Shown here piece after piece: positions 1-6,769 of a DNA stretch of 7,951 nt (position 1 is its first letter; every line of letters starts with the position of its first letter). Origin of the DNA: a bacterium (GTDB taxonomy: Bacteria; Patescibacteria; Paceibacteria; UBA9973; SBAW01). The stretch lies in contig JAKAIP010000019.1 of the NCBI GenBank assembly GCA_021825025.1, forward strand, positions 1 through 7,951, written 5' to 3'. Under the pieces are notes generated by a model that made no database searches, had not been told where the DNA came from, and was given only the letters and a program-made list of their open reading frames with translations. The position numbers and the translations under genes are program-made.

Positions 1-1
1 T

Positions 2-322
2 ACGTATACGTGTGCAATCAGCGCGGCGCCCGGTTCTTTCTTGACGAGGCCACCGATGCTGTCGCTCGACGTCATTGTTAAGACACCGGGGCCGTTGGCG
101 ATATCACGTACCATCACAGTTCGGCCATCGATTCCGGAGGCCGGTGTTCCCACGGGTTTCTACTACGGCGCTGACGGCAAGCCGCAGCAATTGATGACGT
201 ACTTATCGACGCTGCCAACGAGTATTTTCCCAACGCGTGCCGTAGCAGGCGACGTCTTCTTCGAAGTGCAGCTAATCGTCGGCGAATTCGTCGCTGGCGC
301 CATCATTAATGCCACTCCTTAA
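2..322 (+). CDS. 3' end of unidentified protein, truncated by window edge
   Basis: The reading frame is open from the first bases and ends at TAA 320-322, so about 106 C-terminal residues are visible and the true start lies outside the window. The visible part is rich in Val, Ile, Thr, Pro and Gly, with alternating hydrophobic stretches such as MLSLDVIVKT and VFFEVQLIVGEFVAGAI. This suggests a beta-rich fold. No transmembrane helix, cysteine cluster or catalytic motif is seen. The TTG and ATG codons near 41-61 are unlikely starts, because the frame continues upstream and neither has the A-run context of the other genes. A repeat array begins about 20 bases after the stop. A virion structural protein is conceivable from composition, but that is a guess. 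I do not recognise the family. Confidence 0.72.
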   Translation, partial: TYTCAISAAPGSFLTRPPMLSLDVIVKTPGPLAISRTITVRPSIPEAGVPTGFYYGADGKPQQLMTYLSTLPTSIFPTRAVAGDVFFEVQLIVGEFVAGAIINATP

Positions 323-343
323 CGACGGCGCCAACGGATCGAC

Positions 344-569
344 CGACGATCTCGATATCTGAAGTCGACATTTCGGATATCCAAAGTCGACTCCGAACCA
401 TACCGGAGTCGACGGACGAGTGGAAGTTTCCAATGTCGAAAATCGGCGGTCGCAACTCTGTTGAATAGTCGACGTTTCGATGTCCGGAGTCGACGGTCGA
501 GTCGACGTTTCGATATCCGGAGTCGACGGTCGAGTCGACGTTTCGATATCCGAGGTCGACGATCTCGAT
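344..569. repeat. 33-bp tandem repeat array rich in GTCGAC
   Basis: Three near-identical 33-bp units start at 468, 501 and 534. Each begins GTCGACGTTTCGAT and ends GGAGTCGACGGTCGA; the third diverges at its end. Degenerate copies precede them: about 364-397 (one extra G), a partial copy at about 398-419, and 420-453. A 14-base non-repeat stretch lies at 454-467. GTCGAC occurs nine times (364, 386, 408, 468, 489, 501, 522, 534, 555), alternating 21 and 12 bases apart in the regular part. The 13-mer CGACGATCTCGAT bounds the array at 344-356 and 557-569. The array fills the gap between two same-strand genes and touches the Nudix start region. The unit is a multiple of three and poor in stop codons, so it creates spurious long frames on both strands. 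Its function is unknown. Confidence 0.93.
386..413 (+). terminator. 10-bp inverted repeat downstream of the first gene
   Basis: GTCGACTCCG at 386-395 and its exact complement CGGAGTCGAC at 404-413 flank an 8-base loop, 63 bases after the stop of the upstream gene. It lies inside the degenerate part of the repeat array. It could form a transcript 3'-end hairpin, but unlike the other palindromes in this window it is GC-rich and may simply reflect the palindromic GTCGAC cores. No T-run follows. Confidence 0.35.
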
Positions 570-582
570 GCCGGGGGAGAAA

Positions 583-1263
583 ATGGAGCATTCAATGGAC
601 GGCGGTGCGCCGACGAGGAGATGTGCGCTCGTGTACTTCACGAGGGCGAGAGGATCGGTTTATGTGCTCCTGGGTGTTATTAGCAAGCAGATGACGACTA
701 TTGGCGGAAGAAAGAAGGCAAACGAGACCAATCGCGATTGCTGTTGTCGCGAAGTCTTTGAGGAGACACGCGGACTCGTGAACTTTTACCCCTACAAGCA
801 TGGTCTCCATTCCGGAACCATCTATACCTACCACGGATGCGCGTATTATGTCATCGAGGAGGCTTACGACGTCCTCGACCGGCTGACCAAAGAATTCACG
901 CAGACGTCTTCCGATAAGCCCGAACACAACGAGCTTGACCAGTTGTCCTTGGTTGATATCAACGATATCGTGAACGGTAGGCTCGACTGTCGCAACGAAC
1001 TCTTCGACTTTGCCACGGAAGCACTCTATGGACTGCTGAAACCGCACCCTGCTCGCTGCGTCAGAGTCTACGACATTGCACACGAAGTGAAACTATACGT
1101 GCCCATAGGCAAACTCCCGAGCGTAGTCGACGTTCTTACTGATGAAGAACTCGAAGTCTGCAAGTTGAATGCGCTAACAGAGGACGCCAAGCCACCAACT
1201 GTTTATGGCGTCACGACTGGATTCCCAACCGTTTACGTCGTTTCCTGCACATACGACCGCTAA
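583..1263 (+). CDS. Nudix hydrolase, possibly mRNA-decapping type
   Basis: Predicted 226-residue Nudix hydrolase, an enzyme class that cleaves nucleoside diphosphates linked to another moiety, including mRNA caps. The Nudix box lies at about residues 42-65. It runs from the Gly of IGGRKKANE through seven residues to REVFEETRGL, so the metal-binding REVFEE core is intact. One residue is inserted between EET and G compared with the canonical G-x5-E-x7-REUxEExGU. A strand-like VYVLLGVI precedes the box, and acidic HNELDQLSLVD follows it where family members often have a further catalytic Glu. The last 65 or so residues are unrecognised. ATG 583 is preferred because GAGAAAATGG matches the A-run context of the other genes; in-frame ATG 568 would add five residues and overlap the repeat array. 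It converges on a VP39-like gene, so a role at mRNA ends (compare poxvirus D9/D10 and asfarvirus g5R) is plausible but inferred. A housekeeping nucleotide hydrolase is the alternative. Confidence 0.87.
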   Translation: MEHSMDGGAPTRRCALVYFTRARGSVYVLLGVISKQMTTIGGRKKANETNRDCCCREVFEETRGLVNFYPYKHGLHSGTIYTYHGCAYYVIEEAYDVLDRLTKEFTQTSSDKPEHNELDQLSLVDINDIVNGRLDCRNELFDFATEALYGLLKPHPARCVRVYDIAHEVKLYVPIGKLPSVVDVLTDEELEVCKLNALTEDAKPPTVYGVTTGFPTVYVVSCTYDR

Positions 1264-1267
1264 GACG

Positions 1268-1286
1268 TCTTTATAAGTTATAAAGA
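1268..1286. terminator. Perfect AT-rich palindrome between convergent genes
   Basis: TCTTTATAA and TTATAAAGA pair perfectly around a single G at 1277, giving a 9-bp stem. The palindrome sits in a 27-bp gap with exactly four bases between it and the stop codon on each side (1264-1267 and 1287-1290). It reads almost the same on both strands, so it could mark the 3' ends of both transcripts. Mimiviruses, pandoraviruses and molliviruses are known to cleave and polyadenylate at such hairpins. It is distinctly more AT-rich than the flanking genes. Confidence 0.75.
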
Positions 1287-1290
1287 TACC

Positions 1291-2403
1291 TCATGCATCC
1301 GCTATGGGTCGTGGGCTGTGGGTGGTTTCGGTGTTCTCGAAACGGGTGAATGTCGTCAGAATGAAGTCTACGATCTTGATCCGTAGTTCGCTATCGGAAA
1401 TCGTAGGAAACTTCCGCCTGAAGAACATGCCGAAGACGAAGAATGTGGTCCGCATGTCCCAGCCTGCATTCATCACGTAGTGTGCGTGGCCCTTATCTGC
1501 GCGAACACCGGACGAAACGATCTCGCCGATCGGCAAGAGCGCATCAAAGGAATGCGTAAACGGATTCTTGTAGACAACCGAGTTGCGCACCACGGTGTTG
1601 TGCCAAATCAGGCGACTAATAACATCCTTGTGGTAGTATGTGGCAACCGGAGAATCCGGCGTTGTGATCAGCATGACGGAATTCGTCATCACCTTCGCGT
1701 ATGGCATGAGTACGTGGCAACCAGTGGGATATTCGGCCGACGTCAATCCGAGTGCCGCTGACTCCACCTTCATCAATGGTCGGAATCGCACGAAGGCATA
1801 ACGGGGTTTCATCAAGGTCATCCAGCGTCGTTGGCTTTCCATGTCGTCCACGATCATCATCGCGTTTGCTTTGATGTCATCATTTGTCATCGCGACGGAA
1901 ACCGCTCTGTATGCGGAATTGCGGATGTCCGATATCATCAATGTTGTCATTGTGCTGTACTTCTCAGCGTGTGCGTTGGTGAACGCTTCCTGGAAGACGG
2001 CGAGGTTGTCGGTGTTCGCAATCTTCGGCATGGGCTTCGGATCGTATACATCGAAAGTTAGCTTACCGAACATTGCAGCGAGAGCGTTGATGTGGTCGCC
2101 TGGGCTTCCACCGATGTACACGACTTTGTCGCCGTCTTTGGCGGTCTTCATGAGAAAGAACGTTTCTACGATGAGCATTGACTTCGCGGCGTTGACTTTC
2201 GGTGCCTCGAAGAGCGTGATTCCCGGATGCCTGGAATCCTCGGCTGGTGGACTCTCGTCGCTCAGGTAGATGTCGTTCTCAGTGAATAAGCGAAGACTGA
2301 GGTGATTGGCACGGTAGAGGACGTCGGACGCCTCATTGGCCGACAATATGCACATCGGGCCGCGTTCTTCGGAACTCGCATATGCTAGCTCGGCGGTGAT
2401 CAT
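1291..2403 (-). CDS. VP39-like cap 2'-O-methyltransferase / poly(A) polymerase subunit homologue
   Basis: 370 residues, close to poxvirus VP39 (333). VP39 methylates the 2'-O of the first cap-adjacent nucleotide and stimulates poly(A) polymerase. Visible family features, in order: K74 in NAAKSMLIVETFFL (VP39 has a Lys before LLLGELFFL); the SAM-binding loop VVYIGGSPGDH at 94-104; FDVYDP at 117-122; LMISDIRNS at 155-163, whose D159 fits the catalytic Asp (VP39 ILISDVRS); VRFRPL at 205-210 (VP39 LKWRCPF); and LMPYA at 232-236 (VP39 LQPFA). By hand alignment the catalytic Lys of VRFRPL is Arg, and the catalytic Glu expected in a SAEMRLL-like segment is replaced in TNSVMLI at 240-246. Methyl transfer may therefore be lost or altered, with a structural or poly(A) role retained. 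About 60 N-terminal and 80 C-terminal residues are less recognisable. The start has the context CTAAAATGAT. Family assignment is fairly secure, activity is not. Confidence 0.85.
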   Translation of the reverse strand: MITAELAYASSEERGPMCILSANEASDVLYRANHLSLRLFTENDIYLSDESPPAEDSRHPGITLFEAPKVNAAKSMLIVETFFLMKTAKDGDKVVYIGGSPGDHINALAAMFGKLTFDVYDPKPMPKIANTDNLAVFQEAFTNAHAEKYSTMTTLMISDIRNSAYRAVSVAMTNDDIKANAMMIVDDMESQRRWMTLMKPRYAFVRFRPLMKVESAALGLTSAEYPTGCHVLMPYAKVMTNSVMLITTPDSPVATYYHKDVISRLIWHNTVVRNSVVYKNPFTHSFDALLPIGEIVSSGVRADKGHAHYVMNAGWDMRTTFFVFGMFFRRKFPTISDSELRIKIVDFILTTFTRFENTETTHSPRPIADA

Positions 2404-2412
2404 TTTAGTCGG

Positions 2413-2429
2413 CTCTATATCGTATAGAG
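2413..2429 (-). terminator. AT-rich hairpin downstream of membrane-protein gene
   Basis: CTCTATA (2413-2419) pairs with TATAGAG (2423-2429) around TCG, giving a 7-bp stem 36 bases beyond the stop of the membrane-protein gene. It resembles the palindrome at 1268-1286 in its TATA-containing arms. It also lies 10-26 bases upstream of the VP39-like gene's ATG, so it could instead belong to that promoter. I favour a 3'-end role because the two other AT-rich palindromes are at gene ends. Confidence 0.5.
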
Positions 2430-2465
2430 ATCATGTGTTTGCTAGCGCGGATTGTGCGGCTGTTT

Positions 2466-3182
2466 TTAGCCGGTGAACGTCAGTGCGGGCGACAGGACCC
2501 AGAAGCCGGCGAACGTGCCGACGACACCGATGACGTCGACGACGAACATACCCAATGCCCAGGTCGAACGGCTGGCGTAGGCCTTTGCGATTGCCTTGTC
2601 TTCGTCGGTGTTGGTCTTATTGGCTTGTAGATCCATCTTGGCTGCCTGACCGCGGATCGACCACCAGCCGTAGAAGCCGAGGACGAGCGGCACGAGGACG
2701 CCGATGGCTACCCAAATCCAGAACGACGCCGACGACGCCCGATCCGTCAGGTTCTTGATGCCGAGGAAGAAGATCAAGGACATGATGGCCGACGAAACCA
2801 CCGACCACACCAGCGCACTCCCATCCTTGACGTACATGAGACCGAAAGCTGCGGCCGCGCCACCAATCATCACGAGCGCAAAGAGATAGAATAGTATGCC
2901 ATGCCCACTCACAAAGAAGCTGCTGGAAACGGCCTTGCCAATAAGGCCGGCACCGCCGGTATCGGAAGACGTATTGAAGAAGGCATACTCAAGATAGAAG
3001 ACGACCATAACGAAGATCAGAGTCGACACAATGGCGATCGCCGCGACATACGCGGGACTACCCAACTCGTTGCCGAGATAGCTCTGAAGCTCAGCTTTCT
3101 TCTCATCCACATAGGCGACAGCGCGGTCGCCATACGACGGCTGTGCTGTAAGAGGTTGTTGCTGTTGTGCGAGGCGAGACAT
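2466..3182 (-). CDS. Polytopic membrane protein, five predicted helices
   Basis: 238 residues. A hydrophilic Gln-rich N-terminus (MSRLAQQQQ, then charged residues to about 42) precedes hydrophobic segments at about 44-67, 93-118, 121-141, 153-174 and 207-231. A charged loop at about 176-205 includes KTNTDEDKAIAK. No signal peptide is apparent: the first 40 residues are polar. ATG 3182 is chosen for its GGAAAAATGTCT context, shared exactly with two other genes here. An in-frame ATG at 3263 would add 27 Arg-rich residues and cross the divergent promoter region. An out-of-frame ATG lies 28 bases upstream. No transporter or fusion-protein motif and no cysteine pattern is visible. A role in the virion's internal membrane is a reasonable guess for such a virus. 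I do not recognise the family. Confidence 0.86.
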   Translation of the reverse strand: MSRLAQQQQPLTAQPSYGDRAVAYVDEKKAELQSYLGNELGSPAYVAAIAIVSTLIFVMVVFYLEYAFFNTSSDTGGAGLIGKAVSSSFFVSGHGILFYLFALVMIGGAAAAFGLMYVKDGSALVWSVVSSAIMSLIFFLGIKNLTDRASSASFWIWVAIGVLVPLVLGFYGWWSIRGQAAKMDLQANKTNTDEDKAIAKAYASRSTWALGMFVVDVIGVVGTFAGFWVLSPALTFTG

Positions 3183-3186
3183 TTTT
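3177..3186 (-). promoter_or_regulatory. Shared start context AAAAATGTCT
   Basis: Read on the minus strand this is AAAAATGTCT, identical to the sequences at the starts of the genes beginning at 7254 (-) and 7649 (+). It fixes the start of the membrane-protein gene. By analogy with the poxvirus late TAAAT(G) initiator it could be a transcription initiator overlapping the start codon. That role is inferred. Confidence 0.5.
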
Positions 3187-3293
3187 CCACCCCGCACGCA
3201 AACTTTCCATCCGACAACAAACAAAACAGCGGTCCGCGCCCGGCGCCTTCGCAACGAAGGCATGAGCGACCGCTCTACGAGCCGCGGTCTAAA
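3183..3293. promoter_or_regulatory. Divergent intergenic promoter region
   Basis: 111 bases separate the divergent starts of the membrane-protein gene and the 1146-residue gene, so promoters for both should lie here. It contains a hairpin at 3245-3261 (GCCTTCG, CAA, CGAAGGC), an A-rich CAACAAACAAAACA near 3214-3227, and related GCGGTC/GACCGC elements at 3229, 3268 and 3284. The last two could form a 6-bp stem. No TATA box is clear. ATG 3262 (+) is out of frame with the gene at 3294, so a transcript starting before it would mis-initiate. Confidence 0.45.
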
Positions 3294-6200
3294 ATGGAAA
3301 CATCAATCTACCCTATGCTATCGTGCGTTATATGCGGGCTCAAACTTATCGATATCATGTGCTTCTGTGGCAACTGCTTCTTCGGATACCGCAAAAATTG
3401 TCCTGGCACACGCCATAGGCACGCCATCGACGAAACCATCCTCCACCAACAAGCCAACGACTACCTCCAACGCTTGTTCACCGTATGCGACAACGAGAAA
3501 GCCGACGAATCCTGCAAAGCCTATCTCCGACGATACGCAATCATCGACATTCTCCGCGCCAACGAAGCGATCAGCACCCTCGAAAACATCGGTCGCCCGC
3601 AATCCGATGACCCATTCTATGCCTTTGCGAACACCCTATACAAACAAACGAAAACCGAATTCTCGGTCGAAGACGTCCGCTTCCACTACGCCTTCGACGC
3701 AACCTCGGACATCCACGGCCTACTAAACAACTACCTTAAGATGGCGATGAACATCTCCCGTGAAGGCAATAGAATCATTCGGCTGGCGTACAAAGAAGAC
3801 AACGTGTTCCGGGCAATCGGCGCAAGCGTCAACGAGGGCGAATTCAGCCTACTCAAACGGGCACGCTATACCGATTACTTCATCGTCTTCTTCAGGGACG
3901 CTCACAATGAAATTAACGTAATGCTATTCGACCTCGCATGCGTGAAGGCACACGTGATGTGCGCCAAGGCGGACATCAACGACATCGTGAACCTCATGAA
4001 AGCAAACGACATCACGCTGTCGGCAACGCCGACTAAGTTGTCATTCGAAGGAACGGTGGAAGCGACAACGTCGGCTCTGTTGTTCAAACCGTTCATGATG
4101 GCGTATCTCAACAATGAAATCCTAGCCAGCAAGTTCGTTGTCCTTGGCCCGGACAAAAGCGTCAACGACTATGTCTTCTATCAGAGCTATCATGAGACCG
4201 ACGGCGAGGACGACAAGCCCATGAGGAAGACTAGCGAGTACGTCAAGTTCACGATCGAGCCTACCCGTAAGGTTGACATGATCATGAACGTATTCAAGAT
4301 CACGTTCATCGGCAACAACAATGATCTGATTGTGCCCTTCATTGGTGCGTTGTTCGCCCTCATCTGTAAGCTCGAGAATCTGCACTTCACGGTGGACGTC
4401 GACATGGACAAGGGCTACCTGGCGATCGAGAACGAGTTCATCCGGAGCATCCAGAGCGAGGCCGTTGAGGTCGATCGCCATGTTGCCAGCTTCTGCGAGT
4501 TCTGCACATGCAAAAAGAGCACGTTCTCACAGACGATGGCATCCTACAAGCCGGCGTGCACGCCAGACGACTTCACCGAACGCATTAGCTCGCTGCCAGT
4601 GAACTACCGACCGCTGGCAATCTGGCGACTCTACAACAGACGCCTAAACGAGACCAGCCAAGTCGACGCTTTCTCCCTCACCAGACTAGCCTGCTTCTAT
4701 GATAGCGTCGAAGTCAACATGTTGTTTACCCCTGATGCTCCACGCACATTTAGCGAGCCGGTGTACGACGTCGTCATCAACAACGAACGATGGGACTACC
4801 ACGAGCGTTCTACGGGACGCAAGCGTTCGGTCACGAATGTTGTCTTTCCGGTCTTCGGCGAGGCCAAGCTTGTCCGCAAGAACATAACGGTTCAGGACAG
4901 CGCCGACGTCATCATATTGCTCGACGGTGAGAGATCGATGTGCTTCATCGAATGCCCCTGCGATGGCACCATCAAAGGCCTCATCAGGGGAGACGATGGC
5001 CTACTTCGACGTGGCGTTGATAAACCGCATGACGGCAAGATGACGCCCGTCGAGAGCAACGTCAACAACGTACTCATGCGCTACATCACTACTGATGACG
5101 ACAGACCGCTCACGAACAAGCCGATCAAGATGATTCCATTCAACACCAGCCTCATCGGCATCGCTGCGTCTTTCGCCGATCACGCCATCAATGTTCTCGG
5201 CGAGGACGGCGTGAATGTCCTGCTGAGCCAGCATTTGTGGGATCATTCGCAAGAAGAAAGAATCCGCCTTCTCCGCCAGGCCGTCAACATCGAGATCTTA
5301 CAAGACCTTGTTCAATACATCTTCGACGCCAGAGTGCTGTACTTTGTCTTTGACACGAAAAGAAACGAATACATCTTCCGACCACCCCGGCACAATGGAT
5401 GGTACGCGATCGGCCACACCTACGAACGCGTTATGTTCATCTTCATGGCCAAAAACGGAAATCTATACACTGTCCTCTTCGAGTGCACCGATCGAGCATA
5501 TATTGCCTACAGTGTGCCAATCAACTGTTCGCCCAAGCTCACGTCAACATATGGCGAGTTCAATGGCCTGGTTCCCGCCGTCGTCGACACCGTCGACATG
5601 ACTAAGACACCCATCGGCCAGCTCATCGATACATATGGGAAGTCTGTTGGCATTGCGCTATCCGATGGCTCGCAGCTAAGGCATGCACCACAGTCGCCAT
5701 TGATGTCGCCTCGTCAGTCCATGGCGACCAGTGAGCGAACGATACGAGTGAAAAGAATATATCTGTCGGCGCGCCCGGTCGTCTGTCGGCAAACCATCTT
5801 CGCCGAGTACAAACCACCGTTGAGGCCCACACCATCCATCGCAGACGTCATCGATCGCGATCAGCACCTAAGCATTCTCATGAAAGCAATCTTGAAGTAC
5901 GCGATCATACGCATGGGGAATGACGTCGACGTTCGCGTCGTCGGCAAGCTCGTAGAAGGCATCATCGTGGAACGCGAGGAAGACAGACCGCTAACCTACG
6001 ACGTCATCTACTACGTCGTCAAGATGCCACCGAGAGAGCAGTTTCATGCCTTCTTGACCGAGAACTTTGGTTCAGTCTTTGTCGACGGTCGCTTCCGCGT
6101 GAAGGATGCCGAGAGAACAAGATTGTTTATTAGGAGAGAACTTTTGTTGATGGCGAATGCGTCTAAGGACTTCTATAATGACTTCGTTAGCGCGGACTTC

Positions 6201-6734
6201 AACATCGATCTCGTTCGTCAGCAGCCCAACGAGATCGTCAGCGAACGTTATTCGCGCCACCAGGCAACTATTGAATCCATCAAAGGACGGCTGTCATCGC
6301 GGACGGTTATCGACTTCGTCGTAAACATCACGCCTGACGTTATTCTTGAGAAACGTGTGCTATTGGTATCCATCGGGCATGCTTGCTCCCAGGAGCAATC
6401 GAGCCCAGCCCTTCGGGCTGGGCGTGCTTGCGACCCGCGTAGCGGGTCGCTCTCGAACCCGATGCGGAGCATCGGGCATGATTACTTTCTGTTGGCGGAC
6501 ACGCGGCGCTCTGAGATCGAGATCGCTTTCTTCGTCTGTGAGCAATGGCGCAACCATAGAATCGTCGCAGACTACTGCGAGGACCGCACACTTACGACCG
6601 CACACGATGCTTACCGCCTCGCTGACGGCATGATCACTTGCATGAGCTTACCCAACGACGACCAAACACGTCCAAAGGTACTCTACTACGAGAACGATCG
6701 ATGCCGACGCTTCGCCTCTCTCCTCCCCGTCTAA
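3294..6734 (+). CDS. Large unidentified protein (1146 aa) with Cys-rich N-terminus
   Basis: The frame is open further upstream, but METSIYP at ATG 3294 is chosen: its CTAAAATGGA context fits the window's start rule and the upstream part runs antisense through the membrane-protein gene. A possible zinc-binding cluster sits at the N-terminus (C11, C14, C23, C25, C28, C36, H41, H43). A second Cys group, CEFCTC, is at 401-406. The rest is a soluble alpha/beta sequence with strand-like stretches such as RVLYFVFDTKRNEYIF. No Walker A motif, polymerase motif or transmembrane helix is seen. A Ser/Pro/Gln-rich linker (HAPQSPLMSPRQSMATSE) lies at about 799-816. Near the C-terminus, residues 1026-1062 are encoded by a hairpin array inserted in frame, after which the protein-like sequence resumes (DYFLLADT). 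Length and Cys content would fit a large virion or transcription-associated protein, but I recognise no family. Confidence 0.9.
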   Translation: METSIYPMLSCVICGLKLIDIMCFCGNCFFGYRKNCPGTRHRHAIDETILHQQANDYLQRLFTVCDNEKADESCKAYLRRYAIIDILRANEAISTLENIGRPQSDDPFYAFANTLYKQTKTEFSVEDVRFHYAFDATSDIHGLLNNYLKMAMNISREGNRIIRLAYKEDNVFRAIGASVNEGEFSLLKRARYTDYFIVFFRDAHNEINVMLFDLACVKAHVMCAKADINDIVNLMKANDITLSATPTKLSFEGTVEATTSALLFKPFMMAYLNNEILASKFVVLGPDKSVNDYVFYQSYHETDGEDDKPMRKTSEYVKFTIEPTRKVDMIMNVFKITFIGNNNDLIVPFIGALFALICKLENLHFTVDVDMDKGYLAIENEFIRSIQSEAVEVDRHVASFCEFCTCKKSTFSQTMASYKPACTPDDFTERISSLPVNYRPLAIWRLYNRRLNETSQVDAFSLTRLACFYDSVEVNMLFTPDAPRTFSEPVYDVVINNERWDYHERSTGRKRSVTNVVFPVFGEAKLVRKNITVQDSADVIILLDGERSMCFIECPCDGTIKGLIRGDDGLLRRGVDKPHDGKMTPVESNVNNVLMRYITTDDDRPLTNKPIKMIPFNTSLIGIAASFADHAINVLGEDGVNVLLSQHLWDHSQEERIRLLRQAVNIEILQDLVQYIFDARVLYFVFDTKRNEYIFRPPRHNGWYAIGHTYERVMFIFMAKNGNLYTVLFECTDRAYIAYSVPINCSPKLTSTYGEFNGLVPAVVDTVDMTKTPIGQLIDTYGKSVGIALSDGSQLRHAPQSPLMSPRQSMATSERTIRVKRIYLSARPVVCRQTIFAEYKPPLRPTPSIADVIDRDQHLSILMKAILKYAIIRMGNDVDVRVVGKLVEGIIVEREEDRPLTYDVIYYVVKMPPREQFHAFLTENFGSVFVDGRFRVKDAERTRLFIRRELLLMANASKDFYNDFVSADFNIDLVRQQPNEIVSERYSRHQATIESIKGRLSSRTVIDFVVNITPDVILEKRVLLVSIGHACSQEQSSPALRAGRACDPRSGSLSNPMRSIGHDYFLLADTRRSEIEIAFFVCEQWRNHRIVADYCEDRTLTTAHDAYRLADGMITCMSLPNDDQTRPKVLYYENDRCRRFASLLPV
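6371..6480 (+). repeat. In-frame palindromic hairpin-array insertion
   Basis: The element is bounded by an exact 11-bp direct repeat, CATCGGGCATG, at 6371-6381 and 6470-6480, offset by 99 bases (33 codons). It holds four consecutive hairpins. 6383-6398 has a 6-bp stem and CCAG loop. 6403-6423 has a 9-bp stem and TTC loop. 6430-6450 has a 9-bp stem and GTA loop. 6458-6476 has an 8-bp stem and GGA loop. The connectors recur: GGGCRTGCTTGC at 6375 and 6420, and TCGARCCC at 6399 and 6453. This implies a repeating two-hairpin module. It is translated without a stop and the host frame continues. The inserted Ser/Arg/Pro-rich peptide is unlike its flanks, and SIGH is repeated at both ends. In-frame palindromic elements are known in Rickettsia genes (RPEs); kinship is not implied. 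Confidence 0.92.
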
Positions 6735-6769
6735 GCCCACCAATGTTCGCTCGTCGGCCTACCGAAAGA

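Noticed and set aside
571..582. Shine-Dalgarno site (GGGGGAG) before ATG 583
   Set aside because: No other gene in the window has a comparable purine-rich site at that spacing, so this is probably chance.
272..641. Overlapping minus-strand open frames across the repeat array, with repeated peptides such as STRPSTPDIET
   Set aside because: The 33-bp unit is a multiple of three and free of stops in several frames, so repetitive open frames arise on both strands. None has the A-run start context, and they overlap flanking genes antisense.
1841..2269. 142-codon plus-strand frame opposite the VP39-like gene
   Set aside because: It lies wholly antisense to a gene with recognisable motifs, has no start context, and its product has no coherent features.
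3183..3263. 27-residue Arg-rich N-terminal extension of the membrane protein
   Set aside because: It would cover most of the divergent promoter region, and ATG 3182 carries the exact AAAAATGTCT context.
2901..3293. N-terminal extension of the large protein by 131 codons
   Set aside because: It runs antisense through the membrane-protein gene and crosses the divergent promoter gap. The in-frame ATG 3294 has the start context common to all genes here.
4122..4481. 119-codon minus-strand frame inside the large gene
   Set aside because: Antisense shadow of a long uninterrupted gene; its valine- and leucine-rich product reflects complementary codon bias.
6403..6476. Intrinsic transcription terminators inside the large gene
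   Set aside because: The GC-rich hairpins have no following T-runs, are translated in frame, and the gene continues for about 250 bases.
6371..6480. CRISPR-like array or tRNA gene
   Set aside because: There are no equal-length repeats with unique spacers, and the tandem short hairpins lack a tRNA acceptor stem, anticodon arm and T-arm arrangement.
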